Shown here: positions 61,310 to 64,000 of the stretch, in pieces
Numbering within the stretch: the stretch's first letter is position 1
How the letters are laid out: each line of letters begins with the position of its first letter
DNA from: Bog-366 sp963722555
Lineage (GTDB): Bacteria; Acidobacteriota; Terriglobia; UBA7540
DNA: 64,000 nucleotides
Direction: 5' to 3'
NCBI GenBank assembly: GCA_963722555.1
Contig: CAVRNQ010000001.1
Location: 868,001 to 932,000 of the forward strand
Position numbers and translations under genes: made by a program
The notes under the pieces: model-generated
Database searches by the model: none
Told to the model about the DNA's origin: nothing
Seen by the model: only the letters and a program-made list of their open reading frames with translations

Positions 61310-62185
61310 TCATTCGGGTCGGTGTGCTTCGTACATTTTATTAAGCAGCCCTCGTGTCAGGCTTAAGACTTCGGCGATCTTATGACCAGCGTATTCACTA
61401 TCGAACTTCGGCAGCTCATGAATTGCACAGTTGCCAGCCTCCCTCACCCATGCTGCCGCCTCAACGCCATCGTTCTTGCTCTTTTCGTCGTTGCCAAAGA
61501 GGCCCTTCTCCGCCCCCTTCAGGAGCAGGGCCGATACCCCCGGTTTGTTCTTCGCGGGTCCCGTGGTTCCCGGCGTGCCCACTAAATCCTCCAGTGCTGA
61601 ATCCAGGATGCCCCGGCACAGAACAGCAGTGGCGATTCTGAAGCCATACAAGTACAGGTGGTGAGCCTCCTCGAAATAATTCTGCACCTTGGGGTTTCTT
61701 ATCCTCGGCTCAAAGGGGTCAAAGTCGCACACTCGGGAAAGGATCCCGTCAAGTTTCTCGAGTACTTCAATTGCGTAGTGTGCGTCGAGCTGGTCGATCT
61801 TCTTACTCTCAGATTGAATTTCCTCTTCTCTCGCCGGTGTTCTCCCGCTAGCGACAAGGTGACGGATGGCATCCACTAGTTCGGGTGAGAGATCCGTTAC
61901 CCCTCTCAGTGATTTGGGCGGTGGAGCGGTCAATGAAGTGCGCTCATGCGCTACGACTGCGCCGCGCTGCGTCTTCAAATCGCTGACAATTTTCCGGATA
62001 GCATCATTGTCAGAGTCCGGTTCACCCGAGGGTTTATCCAACCAATCCTCGAAAGCTTGTTTCCCGAGAACCATGAACGGGTAGAAACGATCGTCCTCGA
62101 AATCCTCTGCATTTATGTAATCTAAGACTTTCCTCAGCACAACTGCTCGACTTGACGCCAACGGTTTCATCAGTGAATCGCCCAC
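61310..62185 (-). CDS. DUF4145/HEPN-like protein
   Basis: 291 aa from GTG at 62185 (or ATG at 62170). The C-terminal third has the pattern of DUF4145-like HEPN-related domains: YLYGFRIATAVLCRGILDSA helix, then WVREAGNCAIHELPKFDSEY and HKIAEVLSLTRGLLNKMY, with a conserved GN and His. The N-terminal 150 residues are helical and unassigned. Such proteins occur in defence or stress islands, sometimes next to TA loci as here. No clear RNase motif Rx4-6H is seen (7 residues intervene). Confidence 0.55.
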   Translation of the reverse strand: MGDSLMKPLASSRAVVLRKVLDYINAEDFEDDRFYPFMVLGKQAFEDWLDKPSGEPDSDNDAIRKIVSDLKTQRGAVVAHERTSLTAPPPKSLRGVTDLSPELVDAIRHLVASGRTPAREEEIQSESKKIDQLDAHYAIEVLEKLDGILSRVCDFDPFEPRIRNPKVQNYFEEAHHLYLYGFRIATAVLCRGILDSALEDLVGTPGTTGPAKNKPGVSALLLKGAEKGLFGNDEKSKNDGVEAAAWVREAGNCAIHELPKFDSEYAGHKIAEVLSLTRGLLNKMYEAHRPE

Positions 62186-62209
62186 GGCGTACCTCCCATT
62201 TACTCAAGT

Positions 62210-64000
62210 CTAGCTTGAAGCTTTCTTATGCACACTGAGCTTATCACGCGTGAAAGTCATGACGCCCTTCTTCACATCCGCATCAACCGTGAGCGAGTCG
62301 CCGGGAACAATTTCGCCGTCGAGCAGCTTCATGGCCAGCGGGTCCTGGATGAGCCGTTGGATGGCGCGCTTGAGCGGGCGGGCACCGAACTGCGGATCGT
62401 AACCCTGCTCGAACAACAACTTGTGAGCCTTCGGGGTGAGCTCGATCTGGATTTTCTTTTCCGCGAGCAGGTGTCGCAGGTTCGCGAGCTGCAAGTCGAT
62501 GATCTTCTCGATCTCCGGCTTGCCGAGAGCGTTGAAGATCACGATTTCATCCACGCGATTAAGGAACTCGGGGCGGAAGTGCTGGAGAAGCGCGTCGTGA
62601 ATCTTCCGCTTCAGTCCCTCGCTTAACGTGCCGGCCTCGCCCACCGCGCTTTCCTGTTTCGCGGTCATCCCAATGGAATGTTCGCCGCCGTTCATCGCCT
62701 CGTGGATGAAGTGGCTGCCGATGTTCGAGGTCATGATGATGACCGTATTCTTGAAATCCACGGTGCGGCCCTTGCCATCGGTCAGGCGGCCGTCCTCGAG
62801 AATTTGCAGGAAGATGTTAAAGACGTCGGGATGCGCCTTTTCGATTTCGTCGAAAAGCAGTACAGCGTAAGGGCGGCGGCGCACCTGCTCGGTCAACTGG
62901 CCGCCTTCTTCGTAGCCCACGTAGCCGGGCGGCGCGCCGATCAGCCGTGCCACGGCGTGTTTCTCCATGTACTCCGACATGTCGAGGCGCAGCATGGCGC
63001 GCTCGTTGTCAAAGAGAAACTCCGCCAGCGCGCGCGCCAGTTCCGTCTTGCCTACGCCGGTAGGGCCGAGGAACAGGAATGAGCCGATGGGGCGGTGCGG
63101 GTCGGCCAGGCCGGCGCGGCTGCGACGCACGGCGTTCGCAACCAGGCGGAGGGCTTCGTCCTGTCCCACGACGCGCAGGCGCAAGCGGTCTTCCATTCTG
63201 ACGAGCTTCGCCACTTCGCCTTCCAGCATCTTGGTCACGGGAATGCCCGTCCAGCGCGAGACCACCCGCGCCACGTCTTCTTCGTCCACTTCTTCCTTGA
63301 GCATGCGGCCGGTCTTGTCAATGCTCTCGAGCTTGGCGTTGGCAGCAGCGAGTTCCTTATCCAGAGCCACCAGCTTGCCGTAGTGGATTTCCGCGGCCCG
63401 GTCGAGGTCGCCCTCGCGTGTGGCCCGCGCTTCGTCAACCTTCGCCTGCTCGATGGTCTCCTTCAGGCGGCGCAAGTTCGCGATGACTTCTTTCTCCGCC
63501 TTCCAGCGCAGCTTGAGCTGGTCGGATTTCTCCTTGAGCCCGGCCAGCTCTTTTTCGAGCGCCTGTAAGCGCTCGCGCGAGGCGGAGTCTTCCTCCTTGC
63601 GCAGCGCCTGCCGTTCGATTTCGAGCTGGGTCACGCGGCGCTCGATCTGGTCGATAGCGGCGGGCAAGGAATCGATTTCGATACGCAGGCCCGAGGCCGC
63701 TTCGTCAATCAGGTCGATGGCCTTGTCGGGCAGGAAACGGTCGGCAATGTAACGGTTGGAAAGCACGGCGGCGGCGACGATGGCCGAGTCCTTGATGCGC
63801 ACGCCGTGATGCACCTCGTAACGCTCCTTCAGGCCGCGCAGAATGGCGATGGCGTCCTCCACCGACGGCTCACCCACCTGGACCGGCTGGAAACGCCGCT
63901 CCAGCGCCGCGTCCTTCTCCACATATTTCTTGTATTCGTTCAGCGTAGTGGCGCCGATGCAGCGCAGCTCGCCGCGCGCCAGGGCGGGCTTCAGCATGTT
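62210..64000 (-). CDS. clpB: Chaperone ClpB, C-terminal part (cut by window edge)
   Basis: Hsp100 disaggregase working with DnaK. The window shows the end of NBD1 (GELRCIGATTLNEYKKYVEKD), the coiled-coil middle domain (about residues 130-230 of the visible part, LERRVTQLEIERQAL to IHYGKLVALDKELAA), and NBD2 with Walker A GPTGVGKTELARALAEFLFD, Walker B VLLFDEIEKAHPDVFN and the C-terminal domain. The reading frame continues through the right edge. Confidence 0.97.
   Translation of the reverse strand, partial: NMLKPALARGELRCIGATTLNEYKKYVEKDAALERRFQPVQVGEPSVEDAIAILRGLKERYEVHHGVRIKDSAIVAAAVLSNRYIADRFLPDKAIDLIDEAASGLRIEIDSLPAAIDQIERRVTQLEIERQALRKEEDSASRERLQALEKELAGLKEKSDQLKLRWKAEKEVIANLRRLKETIEQAKVDEARATREGDLDRAAEIHYGKLVALDKELAAANAKLESIDKTGRMLKEEVDEEDVARVVSRWTGIPVTKMLEGEVAKLVRMEDRLRLRVVGQDEALRLVANAVRRSRAGLADPHRPIGSFLFLGPTGVGKTELARALAEFLFDNERAMLRLDMSEYMEKHAVARLIGAPPGYVGYEEGGQLTEQVRRRPYAVLLFDEIEKAHPDVFNIFLQILEDGRLTDGKGRTVDFKNTVIIMTSNIGSHFIHEAMNGGEHSIGMTAKQESAVGEAGTLSEGLKRKIHDALLQHFRPEFLNRVDEIVIFNALGKPEIEKIIDLQLANLRHLLAEKKIQIELTPKAHKLLFEQGYDPQFGARPLKRAIQRLIQDPLAMKLLDGEIVPGDSLTVDADVKKGVMTFTRDKLSVHKKASS

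Overview
The window reads as a chromosomal segment of a GC-rich Acidobacteriota bacterium (Terriglobia-like, inferred). The evidence is a MacB/ADOP-type permease, a eukaryotic-like Ser/Thr kinase fused to TPRs, TMTC-like membrane-TPR proteins, M28 and M50 peptidases, and a conventional housekeeping gene set. Nearly all recognisable genes lie on the minus strand. Exceptions are a serine-biosynthesis/transport block (23.4-28.3 kb), a small membrane protein at 12.5 kb, an RHS remnant with a coupled partner (32.9-34.8 kb) and the kinase at 49.2 kb.

Layout. 1-5.5 kb: ispE, tRNA-Gln, prs, rplY, pth, rpsF, rpsR, rplI and dnaB (cut by the window edge) form a translation/replication cluster. 5.5-7.2 kb is gene-free and full of repeats. 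7.2-12.9 kb holds a secreted TPR protein, a YdcF-family protein and two adjacent zinc-ribbon membrane proteins (one an M50 protease). 13.3-15.7 kb is etfB, an ABM-like gene and etfA. 15.9-22.8 kb is the fatty acid cluster yceD-rpmF-plsX-fabH-fabD-fabG-acpP-fabF. 23.4-29.5 kb has a class V aminotransferase, serA, an EVE-like protein, an AzgA-type purine permease and aroF with an attenuator leader. 30.2-31.7 kb is an M28 peptidase. 31.7-35.7 kb is an accessory island with palindromes, dispersed repeats, an RHS C-terminal fragment and a coupled exported protein. 35.7-40.9 kb holds a MacB-like ABC transporter, mutM and nuoB. 41.1-46.7 kb carries three tandem TMTC-like paralogues. 46.8-59.9 kb has a methyltransferase, thiC, kinase, YyaL, DUF2203, nadA, moaA, an RsbU-like phosphatase and htpX. 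59.9-62.2 kb is a small toxin-antitoxin/HEPN-like patch, and clpB runs off the right edge.

The most interesting observation is upstream of aroF (DAHP synthase). A 23-codon leader ORF (29427-29498, minus) carries 5 Phe, 3 Tyr and 2 Trp codons, sits at the predicted start of transcription of a good sigma-70 promoter, and is followed by a 9-bp intrinsic terminator. A GAGTGG segment at the leader stop codon repeats the terminator's 3' arm and could form an antiterminator. This is a textbook attenuation layout, responding to all three aromatic amino acids and apparently leaderless.

The second theme is small non-autonomous elements. At least two show terminal inverted repeats with 10-bp target duplications (17552-17780, 22898-23118). 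A third (11347-11482) has 21-bp inverted ends. Two of the three abut stop codons of intact genes. Most junctions of the fab cluster carry such an element or repeat.
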